From NCBI GenBank assembly GCA_964465155.1, contig CAYXIH010000002.1, positions 76,982 through 140,981 of the forward strand: a DNA stretch of 64,000 bases, in the 5' to 3' direction. The notes under the pieces were generated by a model. That model had not been told where the DNA came from. It saw nothing but the letters and a program-made list of their open reading frames with translations, and did not search any database. The position numbers and the translations under genes were made by a program. This DNA is from Spiro-02 sp964465155. Lineage in GTDB: Bacteria > Spirochaetota > Spirochaetia > Sphaerochaetales > Sphaerochaetaceae. Positions 15,681-24,009 of the stretch are shown here, piece by piece. The first letter of the stretch is position 1; the number at the start of each line of letters is the position of its first letter.

Positions 15681-16634
15681 TCATACCTCCGGTGCGGGGG
15701 GTGTGACGATCTCCTGTAGTTCTTGTTCGGTGAACTGGTAGACGCTTCCACAGTTGAAGCACTCCAATTCGAGTGGGAAGGGTCCCTTGTCCAGGATATC
15801 CTTCAGTTCCTTCTCGGGCATCGATGCCAGGTATCCCTGGAAGTTCTTCTTGCTGCATGGGCATGAGAACCCCAACGGCATGTGGGCAAGGTGCTCGGGC
15901 TTGTCATTGGCGAACTGCTCGTTCACGTAGTCGGTGACTGTGTTGCCGGCTGCGAGGAACTTGCCAAGCGGTGCAAGCTCGGAGGCATGCTGCTGCAGCT
16001 GCTCCAGCACTGCGTCCGGACAACCGGGCATCGCCTGGAGGAACAAGCCGCCTGCACCCACTGCACGTCCTTCCTTGTCAAACTGGATCGACAGGGAGAA
16101 GAGGCTCGGCGTCTGCTCGGACTGCTGGTAGTAGAGTGCCAGGTCCTGGGCAAGGTTGCCATGCTCGAGCATGACTTGGCCGCTGAACGGCTTGTTGTTT
16201 CCTTCCAGCAGCTTGGTGACCGTCAGGAAGCCCGGGCCATAGAACATGGAGAGGTCGAAGTTCTCCAGCGGTGCGGTGACTTCGATGGGATTGTTCTTGA
16301 GGTAACCACGGACGGCGCCGCATGCCCATGACTCGACGTAGACGCCCCCGATGGGACCTCCGCATTCGATGGTCAGCAGCAACCGGTCATTTCCCTTGAG
16401 GTTTGAGGCCAACAGTCCGCCGGCGATATATGCTTGGCCAAGTACGACCGTCTCCAGGATTCCCAAGGAGAAGTTCGCACGGACTTGGTTGATCATGTGT
16501 GTAGCTTGGATTGCCGTCAGGCGGACCTTTCCGTCATCGAGCAGGAATACTTCACGCCCGTCTTCGGGCAGTGCCTTGAGGTGCTCTACGAGCACGCTGT
16601 CTTCAATTGGTTTACGAAACACCTGTGTCTCCAT
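15681..16634 (-). CDS. hslO: Redox-regulated chaperone Hsp33
   Basis: A 317-residue cytosolic holdase activated by oxidation. The C-terminal zinc switch is present as Cys-Pro-Cys (in a Phe-Ser-Cys-Pro-Cys-Ser context) and Cys-Phe-Asn-Cys, matching CxC...CxxC. The N-terminal domain carries the Gly-Pro-Ile-Gly-Gly-Val and Gly-x-Gly-x-Leu-Thr-Val-Thr-Lys signatures. The ATG at 16634 is preferred; an upstream TTG at 16646 is possible. No strong ribosome-binding site is visible. Its upstream region contains the inverted-repeat element at 16683-16765. Confidence 0.92.
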   Translation of the reverse strand: METQVFRKPIEDSVLVEHLKALPEDGREVFLLDDGKVRLTAIQATHMINQVRANFSLGILETVVLGQAYIAGGLLASNLKGNDRLLLTIECGGPIGGVYVESWACGAVRGYLKNNPIEVTAPLENFDLSMFYGPGFLTVTKLLEGNNKPFSGQVMLEHGNLAQDLALYYQQSEQTPSLFSLSIQFDKEGRAVGAGGLFLQAMPGCPDAVLEQLQQHASELAPLGKFLAAGNTVTDYVNEQFANDKPEHLAHMPLGFSCPCSKKNFQGYLASMPEKELKDILDKGPFPLELECFNCGSVYQFTEQELQEIVTPPAPEV

Positions 16635-16682
16635 CGGTAGCGACAACTGCCCGGTTACGTCCCGTCACAGCGCCCAGCGGCA

Positions 16683-16765
16683 TAATCTACACCTTTGGCG
16701 TCGCTACCTGTAGTTTCATACACCAGCTGCAGAAATGTTCCGCGCCGGTGCGTAGGTGTAGATTA
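16683..16765. repeat. Small element bounded by 12-bp perfect inverted repeats
   Basis: TAATCTACACCT (16683-16694) and AGGTGTAGATTA (16754-16765) are exact complements enclosing 59 bp. The inner arm supplies the TAA stop codon of ftsH. It looks either like a miniature inverted-repeat element or like a structured RNA in the ftsH-hslO transcript. No coding potential. Confidence 0.5.
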
Positions 16766-18772
16766 GACAATGATCTCACTTTTTGCAATACTTTCGAACT
16801 CGTCTCCCTCGATTGCTTCCTTCTTCAGCAGCACTTGCGTGATCTTCTCAAGGGCATTGCGGTTTTTCTCCAGGTGCTCCTTGACGATCGCATACCGTGC
16901 GTTGACCACACGGGCAGTCTCGCTGTCGATGTACTGCTGTGCCTGCTCCGAATACTCACGCGATCCAGGCAGCCCGGCGATCCCGCTCTGCACGCTGGGA
17001 AGCGTGATATTGCGGTACCGTTCGCTCATGCCGAACTCCGTGATCATCTTGCGCACCATGTCGCTTGCCCGGCTGATGTCGTTGCTGGCACCGGTGGAGA
17101 TCTCACCAAAGATGATCTCCTCGGCCGCACGTCCACCCAGCAGGGTGTCGATGTTGCTCAGCAGCTCGCTTTCAGAAAGGAGGAACCGGTCCTCCGTCGG
17201 GTACTGGAGGGTATAGCCCAATGCACCCATGCCACGGGGAATGATCGATATCTTGGAGACAGGCTGTGAGCCTGGGGTCATGTAGGCCGTCAGGGCATGG
17301 CCTGTCTCGTGGTAGGCCACCTTCTTTCTTTCAGCCTCGGTGAGGATCCTGCTCTTGCGCTGGAGTCCTGCCACCGACTTCTCGATTGCCTCCTCCAAGT
17401 CTTCCTGCGTCACACAGCTGCGCTTGGAGCGGACTGCCAGCAACGCCGCCTCGTTGACGATATTGGCCAAGTCGGCACCTGCAAGGCCCGCGGATGCCTG
17501 GGCAATCTTCTTCAGGTCGGCATCCTTGTCAAGCTTGATGTTCTTTGCATGGATCTTCAGGATGGCGTAGCGGCCATCGAGGTCGGGCTTGTCGATGAGC
17601 ACCTGCCTGTCGAACCGGCCGGGGCGCAGCAGTGCGGGGTCCAGTATCTCGGGGCGGTTGGTGGCTGCGAGGATGATGACCCCGGTGCGCGAATCAAAGC
17701 CGTCCATCTCGACCAACAGCTGGTTCAGCGTCTGCTCACGCTCGTCGTTGCCACCAATGCCAGCCGATACGCGCGAGCGCCCGATGGCATCGATTTCATC
17801 GATGAAGATGATGCACGGGGAGTTCTCCCTGGCCTGCCGGAACAAGTCCCTCACGCGGGCGGCGCCCACGCCAACGAACATCTCCACGAAGTCGGCGCCG
17901 CTCATCTTGAAGAAGGGGACGCCTGCTTCACCGGCCACTGCTTTTGCAAGCAGGGTCTTTCCTGTGCCCGGAGGACCCACCAGCAGGACACCCTTGGGAA
18001 TCTTGCCGCCGATCTCCGTATATTTGTCGGGGTGCTTGAGGAAGTCAACGACCTCCTCCAGCTCATACTTGCTCTCATCTTCCCCCGCCACGTCGTCAAA
18101 GCGGACGCCGGTGTCACCCTCTGCCACGATCTTGGCCTTGTTCTGGTTGAAGGAGAGCACCCCTTGTCCACCTCCCTGGCCCATCTTTGCAAAGAGAAAC
18201 TTCCAGAGGATGAAGACCAGCGCGAACGGGACGATCCAGGAGAGGATGGTGCCGAAGAGGCTGGGTTTTGAAGGGGCTGTGGCGTAGTACTCAACGCCAA
18301 GCTCGTCCATCAGGGGGATCAGCGACGGATCATCCAGCGAGTAGGTCGAGTACATGCTTGCAGTGGGTGCCGTTCCCGTGGCTCCCGTGGAGAATCCAAA
18401 GAAGTCGGTGGGTGAGGTCTCAGGGACCAACTCCGCCTTGGTGGAGGTGTATCCGATATATTGGTCGCTCTCGATGGCCACGCGCTTGATCGTGCCGTTC
18501 TTGATCAGCGACTTGAACTGGTTGTAGTCAATGGATGTGATGTTCGACGTCTGGGTGAAGAACATGCTGTTGAACATCATCAGCAGCAGCAGGATGATGA
18601 AGAAATACCAGAAGGAGAACTTGAACTTCTTCTTGGTCCCTGGATCCACACCGCTGACACGGTGGATGCCCGGTTCCTCCGTCTGTTTGTTCTTCCTCTT
18701 GCCGTTGTCGTCGTTCTTTGGCGAAAACTGGGTTTCTTGTTCCGTCTGATCCTTGGGGTCAAAATCTGCCAT
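16763..18772 (-). CDS. ftsH: ATP-dependent zinc metalloprotease FtsH
   Basis: A 669-residue membrane protease that degrades misfolded membrane and regulatory proteins as a hexamer. An unusually long charged N-terminus (about 50 residues) precedes TM1 (about 52-72); an extracytoplasmic domain and TM2 (about 174-194) follow. The AAA+ module has Walker A Gly-Pro-Pro-Gly-Thr-Gly-Lys-Thr at 266-273 and Walker B Ile-Phe-Ile-Asp-Glu-Ile-Asp at 322-328. The zinc site is His-Glu-Thr-Gly-His at 488-492. The start at 18772 is chosen for GAGGA upstream; the open frame beyond it has no FtsH similarity. It is upstream of hslO on the same strand. Confidence 0.95.
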   Translation of the reverse strand: MADFDPKDQTEQETQFSPKNDDNGKRKNKQTEEPGIHRVSGVDPGTKKKFKFSFWYFFIILLLLMMFNSMFFTQTSNITSIDYNQFKSLIKNGTIKRVAIESDQYIGYTSTKAELVPETSPTDFFGFSTGATGTAPTASMYSTYSLDDPSLIPLMDELGVEYYATAPSKPSLFGTILSWIVPFALVFILWKFLFAKMGQGGGQGVLSFNQNKAKIVAEGDTGVRFDDVAGEDESKYELEEVVDFLKHPDKYTEIGGKIPKGVLLVGPPGTGKTLLAKAVAGEAGVPFFKMSGADFVEMFVGVGAARVRDLFRQARENSPCIIFIDEIDAIGRSRVSAGIGGNDEREQTLNQLLVEMDGFDSRTGVIILAATNRPEILDPALLRPGRFDRQVLIDKPDLDGRYAILKIHAKNIKLDKDADLKKIAQASAGLAGADLANIVNEAALLAVRSKRSCVTQEDLEEAIEKSVAGLQRKSRILTEAERKKVAYHETGHALTAYMTPGSQPVSKISIIPRGMGALGYTLQYPTEDRFLLSESELLSNIDTLLGGRAAEEIIFGEISTGASNDISRASDMVRKMITEFGMSERYRNITLPSVQSGIAGLPGSREYSEQAQQYIDSETARVVNARYAIVKEHLEKNRNALEKITQVLLKKEAIEGDEFESIAKSEIIV

Positions 18773-18851
18773 GCGTATTCCTCGTGCCCTGAGATGTGGG
18801 GTTACACTAAAATATACATGTGCCAATGCAAAACGGCAAACGAGACAGCGC

Positions 18852-19574
18852 CTATCTGGCCGGATTGTGTGACTTTGTTCCCCATGGGCGCGCTGTTCCC
18901 AGCCATCCGTTCTGCTGCCAGTACATGCGCTCTGCAGGCCCACTGCCCATGTTGGATTTCTGCATGCCGCGCATCATCATGAACAGGAACCTGACCTGCA
19001 GCGACACTTGTGGCTTTCTCTCCCGATTCAGATGCCTGGCGATCTTGCCCATCTGCTGCTGGATCTTCTGTTGTTTCTTGGGTGAAACCTCGCTCCAGGC
19101 CTTTGCCTGCACGCTGGTGCCATAGGTGTGGATATCGGAAATTCCCCAGTACGTGAGCATCCGTGCCACCGGCTTGACCGCCTGTGAGGCCCCCATGCCG
19201 GCGGTGGTGCTCAGAACGACCGCACGCTTGGAGTACATGCATGCCCTGGGGCGGTGGGTTACCCACCAGGTGAACGTCAGGTCCATGAACGCCTTCAGAG
19301 ATGCCGAAGGCCCCATGCAGTAGTTAGGGGTGGTGAACACCAGGATGTCGGCATCCTCAATGGCCGACATGATCCTCTGCTTCTGGTCGGAGAACGGGCA
19401 CCGAAGCGGATCTTCTATGCAGGCATAGCATCCCAGGCAGAAATGGGGGAGGTCGGTCGGGAGGAAGAATTCCGTCACCTGCGAATCCGGAGGCATTGCC
19501 TCCACCAAGAGCTTGCCCATATGGTAGGTGCTCCCCTTGTGTGCCTGTCCGTTTACCACCACTATCTTGTCCAT
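18852..19574 (-). CDS. NAD(P)H-dependent flavodoxin-like oxidoreductase with Fe-S type cysteine motif
   Basis: A 240-residue flavodoxin-fold protein. The start at 19574 follows GGGAG. The first strand leads into Gly-Gln-Ala-His-Lys-Gly-Ser-Thr, an FMN phosphate loop. Cysteines follow as C-x2-C-x2-C-x6-C at about residues 47-60, close to the compact cluster motif of iron-sulfur flavoproteins. Thr-Pro-Asn-Tyr-Cys-Met-Gly-Pro-Ser is the second FMN loop. The C-terminal about 60 residues are basic and unlike the family core. It faces away from the TetR gene across a shared control region. The electron acceptor is unknown. Confidence 0.75.
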   Translation of the reverse strand: MDKIVVVNGQAHKGSTYHMGKLLVEAMPPDSQVTEFFLPTDLPHFCLGCYACIEDPLRCPFSDQKQRIMSAIEDADILVFTTPNYCMGPSASLKAFMDLTFTWWVTHRPRACMYSKRAVVLSTTAGMGASQAVKPVARMLTYWGISDIHTYGTSVQAKAWSEVSPKKQQKIQQQMGKIARHLNRERKPQVSLQVRFLFMMMRGMQKSNMGSGPAERMYWQQNGWLGTARPWGTKSHNPAR

Positions 19575-19671
19575 TCGGTATCTCCCTTTCATGACATATT
19601 CTTTGGAGTGAAGTGACTTGTATGTCAAGAGGATGAGATTGTCCAACCGACATCCATTGTAAGTCAGTGCT

Positions 19672-19708
19672 TTCTTCAATTGAAGAACTGCCAACGTGCG
19701 TCTATAGT
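19672..19708 (+). promoter_or_regulatory. tetR promoter overlapped by a perfect palindrome
   Basis: TTGAAG (19680-19685) and TATAGT (19703-19708) are 17 bp apart. The 16-bp perfect palindrome TTCTTCAATTGAAGAA (19672-19687) covers the -35 box. This is a natural place for autoregulation by the TetR product and could also affect the divergent flavoprotein gene. Confidence 0.5.
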
Positions 19709-19731
19709 GTGGGGTAGAGAGGATATTTTCT

Positions 19732-20286
19732 ATGTCTCAGACAACCAAGCGGGCCTTGGAGGCCTCTTTGAAGAATTTGCTGCTGGTCAAGCCATTGGAC
19801 AAGATCACCATCAACGACATCGCCGATGACTGTGGCATCAACCGCATGACATTCTACTACCACTTCCGTGATATCTATGACCTGGTGGAGTGGTCCTGCA
19901 TGGAGGACTCAAAGAGGGCCCTGGAGGGGAAGAAGACCTATGATACCTGGCAAGAGGGGTTTTTGCAGATATTCGAGGCGGTGAAGAAAAACAAACCCTT
20001 CATCATGAACGTATACCGGTCGGTCAGCCGGGAGCAGGTGGAGCGGTACCTCCATGACGTGACCTTCGACTTGTTGATGGGAGTCGTACGCGAGCAAGCC
20101 GCCGAGATGCGTGTCCCCGAGGAGGAACAACAATTCATTGCAGACTTCTACAAATATGCATTCGTGGGCCTGATGCTCGATTGGATCCGCAACGACATGG
20201 AGGTCGATCCCCATGAGATCATCGAGCGCCTGGGGCGCGTGATGCAGGGAAACATCGGCCGTGCACTGCAGGCAAACCAAATCTGA
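19732..20286 (+). CDS. TetR/AcrR-family transcriptional regulator
   Basis: A 184-residue one-component repressor. The ATG at 19732 is preceded by GAGAGGA. Residues about 5-52 form the TetR helix-turn-helix with Thr-Ile-Asn-Asp-Ile-Ala-Asp-Asp-Cys-Gly-Ile-Asn-Arg-Met-Thr-Phe-Tyr-Tyr-His-Phe. The C-terminal helices (about 75-180) form the ligand and dimer domain of the small group related to the dihydroxyacetone-kinase regulators. It lies 142 bp upstream of oleate hydratase and divergent from the flavoprotein gene. I infer it responds to fatty acids or another hydrophobic ligand, but the sequence does not show the ligand. Confidence 0.85.
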   Translation: MSQTTKRALEASLKNLLLVKPLDKITINDIADDCGINRMTFYYHFRDIYDLVEWSCMEDSKRALEGKKTYDTWQEGFLQIFEAVKKNKPFIMNVYRSVSREQVERYLHDVTFDLLMGVVREQAAEMRVPEEEQQFIADFYKYAFVGLMLDWIRNDMEVDPHEIIERLGRVMQGNIGRALQANQI

Positions 20287-20318
20287 AGGTGTTAGTATAT
20301 ACATCAATGTCAGGCAAA

Positions 20319-20335
20319 TGATGAAACTTTCATCA
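20319..20335. promoter_or_regulatory. Perfect palindrome upstream of oleate hydratase
   Basis: TGATGAAA-C-TTTCATCA, 8-bp perfect arms around a single base, lies between tetR and ohyA. It is an operator candidate for the adjacent TetR protein, although its half-site differs from that of the palindrome at 19672-19687. A weak TATACA-like box lies just upstream. Confidence 0.4.
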
Positions 20336-20427
20336 AGCCCAAAACATTGATTATTGTTCCCGTCTCCTGCCTGGATCTACCCTTTGGCTCGTCGGAGGAA
20401 GAACTCCGGCGACCAGGAGGTCATACA

Positions 20428-22203
20428 ATGTATTATTCAAGTGGGAACTATGAAGCGTTTGCAAAGCCTGAGAAACCCAGGGGGGTTGATCATAAGTCTG
20501 CGTATCTGATCGGAAGTGGCCTTGCCTCGTTGGCGGCAGCTTGTTTTCTCGTTCGTGATGCCCAGATGCCCGGCTCGCATATCCACATCCTTGAGAAAGG
20601 CACCCAGGCAGGTGGTGCCTTGGATGGAGGCCAGCTGCAGCATGTCGGGTATGTGATGCGCGGAGGCAGGGAGATGGACAACCATTTCGAGTGCATGTGG
20701 GACCTGTTCCGCTCCATCCCATCCATCGAGACCGACGGGGTGAGCATCCTTGACGAGTACTACTGGCTGAACAAGCACGACCCCAACAGCTCCTTGTGCC
20801 GTGCGACGGAGAAACAAGGCCAGGATGCCCATACCGAGAACAAGTTCAACCTCTCGGACGAAGGCGCCATGCAGATCATGAAGCTGTTCATGACCCCGGA
20901 CGACCAACTGCAGGGAGTCAAGATGACCGACATCTTCGACCAAGAGGTGTTCAACACCAACTTCTGGATGTACTGGCGCACTATGTTCGCCTTCAAAGAT
21001 GACCAGAGTGCCCTTGAGATGAAGCGGTACATGCAGCGCTACATCCACCACATTGGTGGGCTGCCCGACTTTACTGCCTTGCGGTTCACCAAGTACAACC
21101 AATATGAGTCAATGGTGTTGCCGATGGTGAAGTACCTGCAGGACCACGGCGTACAGTTCCATTACAACACCACTGTGACCAACGTGGTGTTCGACATCAA
21201 CGGCAATCGCAAGGTGGCCAAGGAAATTGAGTACCAGTATGATGGCAAGGAGGGGAGCATTGGGCTGACCGAGGACGACCTGGTGTTCTTCACCAACGGG
21301 TCCAACGTGGAGAACTCCACCTACGGTTCTCAAGACACTCCATGTGGCAAGGATTTTGAGATACACCAAGGAGGATCGTTCGACCTGTGGAGGAAGATTG
21401 CACTGCAAGATCCTGCTTTCGGTCGCCCCGATGCATTCTGCATGGATCCTGAGGATAGCTGCTGGGTCAGTGCCACGGTCAATACCCTGGACGAGAAGAT
21501 ACTCCCGTATATCCGCAAGGTCTGCAGGCGAGACCCGCTGAGCGGCAAGGTGGTCACCGGAGGCATCGTCACGGTCAAGGATTCCAGATGGTTGCTGAGC
21601 TGGACGATCAACCGGCAACCACAGTTCCGCAACCAGCCAAAGGGGCAGGTGCTCGTATGGCTGTACGGAATGTTCTCCGATGTCCCCGGTGATTTCATCA
21701 AGAAGCCAATGACCGAGTGCACCGGCATGGAGATCTGCGAGGAGTGGCTGTACCATCTTGGCGTCCCAACCGACCAGATAGAGAAACTGGCCCGCGAAAG
21801 CGCCAACACCGTCAGTGTCATGATGCCCTTCGCAAGTGCCTACTTCCAGCCACGCTGCGATGGTGACCGCCCACAGGTCGTTCCCCAGGGGTCTGTCAAC
21901 TTTGCATGTATCGGCAACTTTGCAGAAACTCCCAGGGACACGGTTTTTACCACCGAGTATTCGATTCGCACTGCCATGGAGGCCGTCTATACACTGTTGG
22001 ATGTCGACAGGGGCATCCCGGAGGTATGGGGCAGCGTCTATGACGTGCGCGACTTGCTCAATGCCACGGTGCAGATGCGCGACGGGAAACCAGTGACCGA
22101 CATGGACCTGGACATCAAGCAGAAGCTGCTGGTCAAGGACCTCCTGAGGAAACTCAAGGGAACGGAGGCGCTGAACCTCCTGCAGGAACACCACGTGATC
22201 TGA
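20428..22203 (+). CDS. ohyA: Oleate hydratase (myosin-cross-reactive antigen family)
   Basis: A 591-residue FAD-dependent fatty acid hydratase that adds water to the cis-9 double bond of oleic or linoleic acid to give 10-hydroxy acids. The ATG at 20428 follows CCAGGAGG. The FAD-binding Gly-Ser-Gly-Leu-Ala-Ser-Leu-Ala-Ala is at about residues 29-37 and the Arg-Gly-Gly-Arg-Glu-Met loop, characteristic of the family, follows at about 76. Length and end-to-end content fit the MCRA family. In bacteria it detoxifies unsaturated fatty acids. The neighbouring TetR gene probably controls it. Confidence 0.92.
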   Translation: MYYSSGNYEAFAKPEKPRGVDHKSAYLIGSGLASLAAACFLVRDAQMPGSHIHILEKGTQAGGALDGGQLQHVGYVMRGGREMDNHFECMWDLFRSIPSIETDGVSILDEYYWLNKHDPNSSLCRATEKQGQDAHTENKFNLSDEGAMQIMKLFMTPDDQLQGVKMTDIFDQEVFNTNFWMYWRTMFAFKDDQSALEMKRYMQRYIHHIGGLPDFTALRFTKYNQYESMVLPMVKYLQDHGVQFHYNTTVTNVVFDINGNRKVAKEIEYQYDGKEGSIGLTEDDLVFFTNGSNVENSTYGSQDTPCGKDFEIHQGGSFDLWRKIALQDPAFGRPDAFCMDPEDSCWVSATVNTLDEKILPYIRKVCRRDPLSGKVVTGGIVTVKDSRWLLSWTINRQPQFRNQPKGQVLVWLYGMFSDVPGDFIKKPMTECTGMEICEEWLYHLGVPTDQIEKLARESANTVSVMMPFASAYFQPRCDGDRPQVVPQGSVNFACIGNFAETPRDTVFTTEYSIRTAMEAVYTLLDVDRGIPEVWGSVYDVRDLLNATVQMRDGKPVTDMDLDIKQKLLVKDLLRKLKGTEALNLLQEHHVI

Positions 22204-22216
22204 CATCCCATATCTG

Positions 22217-22245
22217 GGGGGCAAGGCATTGTTGGTCTTGCCCCC
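22217..22245 (+). terminator. Rho-independent terminator of ohyA
   Basis: GGGGGCAAG (22217-22225) and CTTGCCCCC (22237-22245) form a 9-bp stem with an 11-nt loop and a pyrimidine-rich tail. Confidence 0.8.
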
Positions 22246-22355
22246 TCTCTGTTCTCTCCCCAAAAAAATGGATATATTGTGCAATAACTGCACATCATGC
22301 AAAACAACGTACCGGATTTTCTCACTGGATTTGGTCATATAAGCCAATACGTCTG

Positions 22356-22442
22356 GTGGGATTTCCCACTGGTTGCATGATGTGGCTGCCGATTTCGGCT
22401 GGTTTTGTGAAGATATTGTGTATTTTGTGAATAAGATTCACA
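22356..22442. promoter_or_regulatory. Two palindromes upstream of the efflux operon
   Basis: GTGGGA-TT-TCCCAC (22356-22369) and TGTGAAT-AAG-ATTCACA (22426-22442) are both perfect. They lie in the 299-base gap before the TolC-like gene, which otherwise has no gene. The second resembles a CRP half-site pair but its spacing is 7, not 6. They are candidate binding sites for the operon's own response regulator or another factor. No convincing sigma-54 or sigma-70 promoter was identified. Confidence 0.4.
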
Positions 22443-22502
22443 CACAGGTTGAGATTGGTCTGCTTTTTGCACATCATTGTTGATGTAATGAGAGGTACTG
22501 CA

Positions 22503-23996
22503 ATGAATCCATTGAGGAAGCACGCCGGCCGGGCAATCTGTGTCGCCCTCGCCTTGTGCGCCGCGGCCCCGCTTGCCGCCATAGACTTGAATGACCTGAT
22601 GACCCTTGCCAAGCAGAACAGCACACAGCTGCAAACCTATGCTCTGACACGCAAGAACAGTGAGCTGACCAACGAATTGACCAAGGTTGAGGACACGGTC
22701 TCCGTATCCGTCTCCAGCGGCAATGCCACGGTGAAGGTCAACCCAGAGACAACAGCCAAGGTGCAGGGCGTCACCGTGACGATCCCCAGCAACGTATCCA
22801 CCTCCGTCTCCCCCGAAGTCACCATCGGCATCCCCGTGCCCAACAGCACCAACAAGACCACCATCTCCATTGGGATGCCCACCAGCATGACCTTCTCCAG
22901 CGACGATTCACAGGAGTATTCGGTCACCCCCACTATTGGAGCATCCCATTCCTTCACCTTTGGGAACACCGGTGACGACCGTTCTGACTTGCTCTACTCC
23001 CAGAACGTCTTGATGATGGACATGACCTATGCCAGCAACATCCTGACGTTCGAGAACCAGGTCTATGCAAAGATCTCCTCCATACTCTCCATGGAGCAGC
23101 AGATCCGCACCGCCAGCAAGAACATCGCCGACTTGGAGCTGTCCATCAGCAATGCGCTGACACTGGGAACCTACACCAAGGATTCGGTGGCATACCTGAG
23201 CAAGGAACTGAGCCTCAACTCCCTGCAGAACAACCTGCGCTTGCTGCAGCTCAACTACAAGAACCAACTGGACCAGTTCAAGCTCTTCACCGGGCAGGAC
23301 TACGAGCAGGTCACCGGCATCCGCAAGGCGACCCTGACGATGAACCCGCTGTCCAACGGCAACACCAACGTAGTGCTCGCCCAGCTGGCGCTGGAGGTTG
23401 CACAGGAGAACCTGAAGATCGAGCAGGCAACCCTGACCAATCGCAGCCTGTTGGTCAACGGCTCCATAGGAGTCCCGGTGACCACGAACGTGGCGTCAGG
23501 AGCCAATTCGAACACCACGTCAATGACCATTGGCGCAGGTGCCACCTACTCGGGGTCCAACTTCTCCGCCGGTGCATCGACATCCATGGACTACAATATC
23601 ACCAGCAACAAGTTTACACCGTCGGTGACCATATCAGGCAAATGGACAAACAATGCCAATGCCACCAGCACCGTGCTCAAGCTCCAGCAGTTGGAGAACA
23701 AGGTGCTCCAGGCACAGATCACCTACAATGACGAGTTGCTCTCCTACAACACCAGCGCCGTCTCGCTGCAGAGCGACATCGAGGACTGGAACCTGAAGGT
23801 GGTGCAGCTGCAGAACCAGATGGACTACGACCAGCAGGTCCTGCTGCAGAAGCAGGAGCTCCTGAAGATAGGGCTCGGCAAGCAGTCGGACGTCGACGCA
23901 GCCCAATTTACTGTGGATGACAATCAATTTGACTATGCGCGGCTGTTGCTTGACGGGTTGGTACTCGAAAACAAGATCCGCATGTTGCAACTGTAA
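22503..23996 (+). CDS. TolC-family outer-membrane efflux protein
   Basis: A 497-residue outer-membrane channel component. ATG 22503 follows GAGAGG; a signal peptide ends near residue 26 (Pro-Leu-Ala-Ala). The mature chain opens with the Asn-Asp-Leu-Met-x-Leu-Ala-x-x-Asn-Ser helix common in TolC proteins. Two long helical hairpins with Gln-Leu-x-x-Leu heptads (about 170-260 and 395-490) flank strand-rich, Ser/Thr/Val-rich segments, which are longer than in E. coli TolC. It begins a six-gene unit with an adaptor, MacB-type transporter and two-component system. Confidence 0.8.
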   Translation: MNPLRKHAGRAICVALALCAAAPLAAIDLNDLMTLAKQNSTQLQTYALTRKNSELTNELTKVEDTVSVSVSSGNATVKVNPETTAKVQGVTVTIPSNVSTSVSPEVTIGIPVPNSTNKTTISIGMPTSMTFSSDDSQEYSVTPTIGASHSFTFGNTGDDRSDLLYSQNVLMMDMTYASNILTFENQVYAKISSILSMEQQIRTASKNIADLELSISNALTLGTYTKDSVAYLSKELSLNSLQNNLRLLQLNYKNQLDQFKLFTGQDYEQVTGIRKATLTMNPLSNGNTNVVLAQLALEVAQENLKIEQATLTNRSLLVNGSIGVPVTTNVASGANSNTTSMTIGAGATYSGSNFSAGASTSMDYNITSNKFTPSVTISGKWTNNANATSTVLKLQQLENKVLQAQITYNDELLSYNTSAVSLQSDIEDWNLKVVQLQNQMDYDQQVLLQKQELLKIGLGKQSDVDAAQFTVDDNQFDYARLLLDGLVLENKIRMLQL

Positions 23997-24009
23997 CTGA
24001 ACAAGGAGC

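Noticed and set aside
22426..22442. CRP binding site
   Set aside because: TGTGA and TCACA are 7 bp apart instead of 6, and no CRP-like gene is in the window; kept only as a palindrome.
22300..22502. Sigma-54 promoter before the exporter operon
   Set aside because: Several GG and GC pairs were tested by eye and none had the required 10-bp spacing with a good TTGC element.
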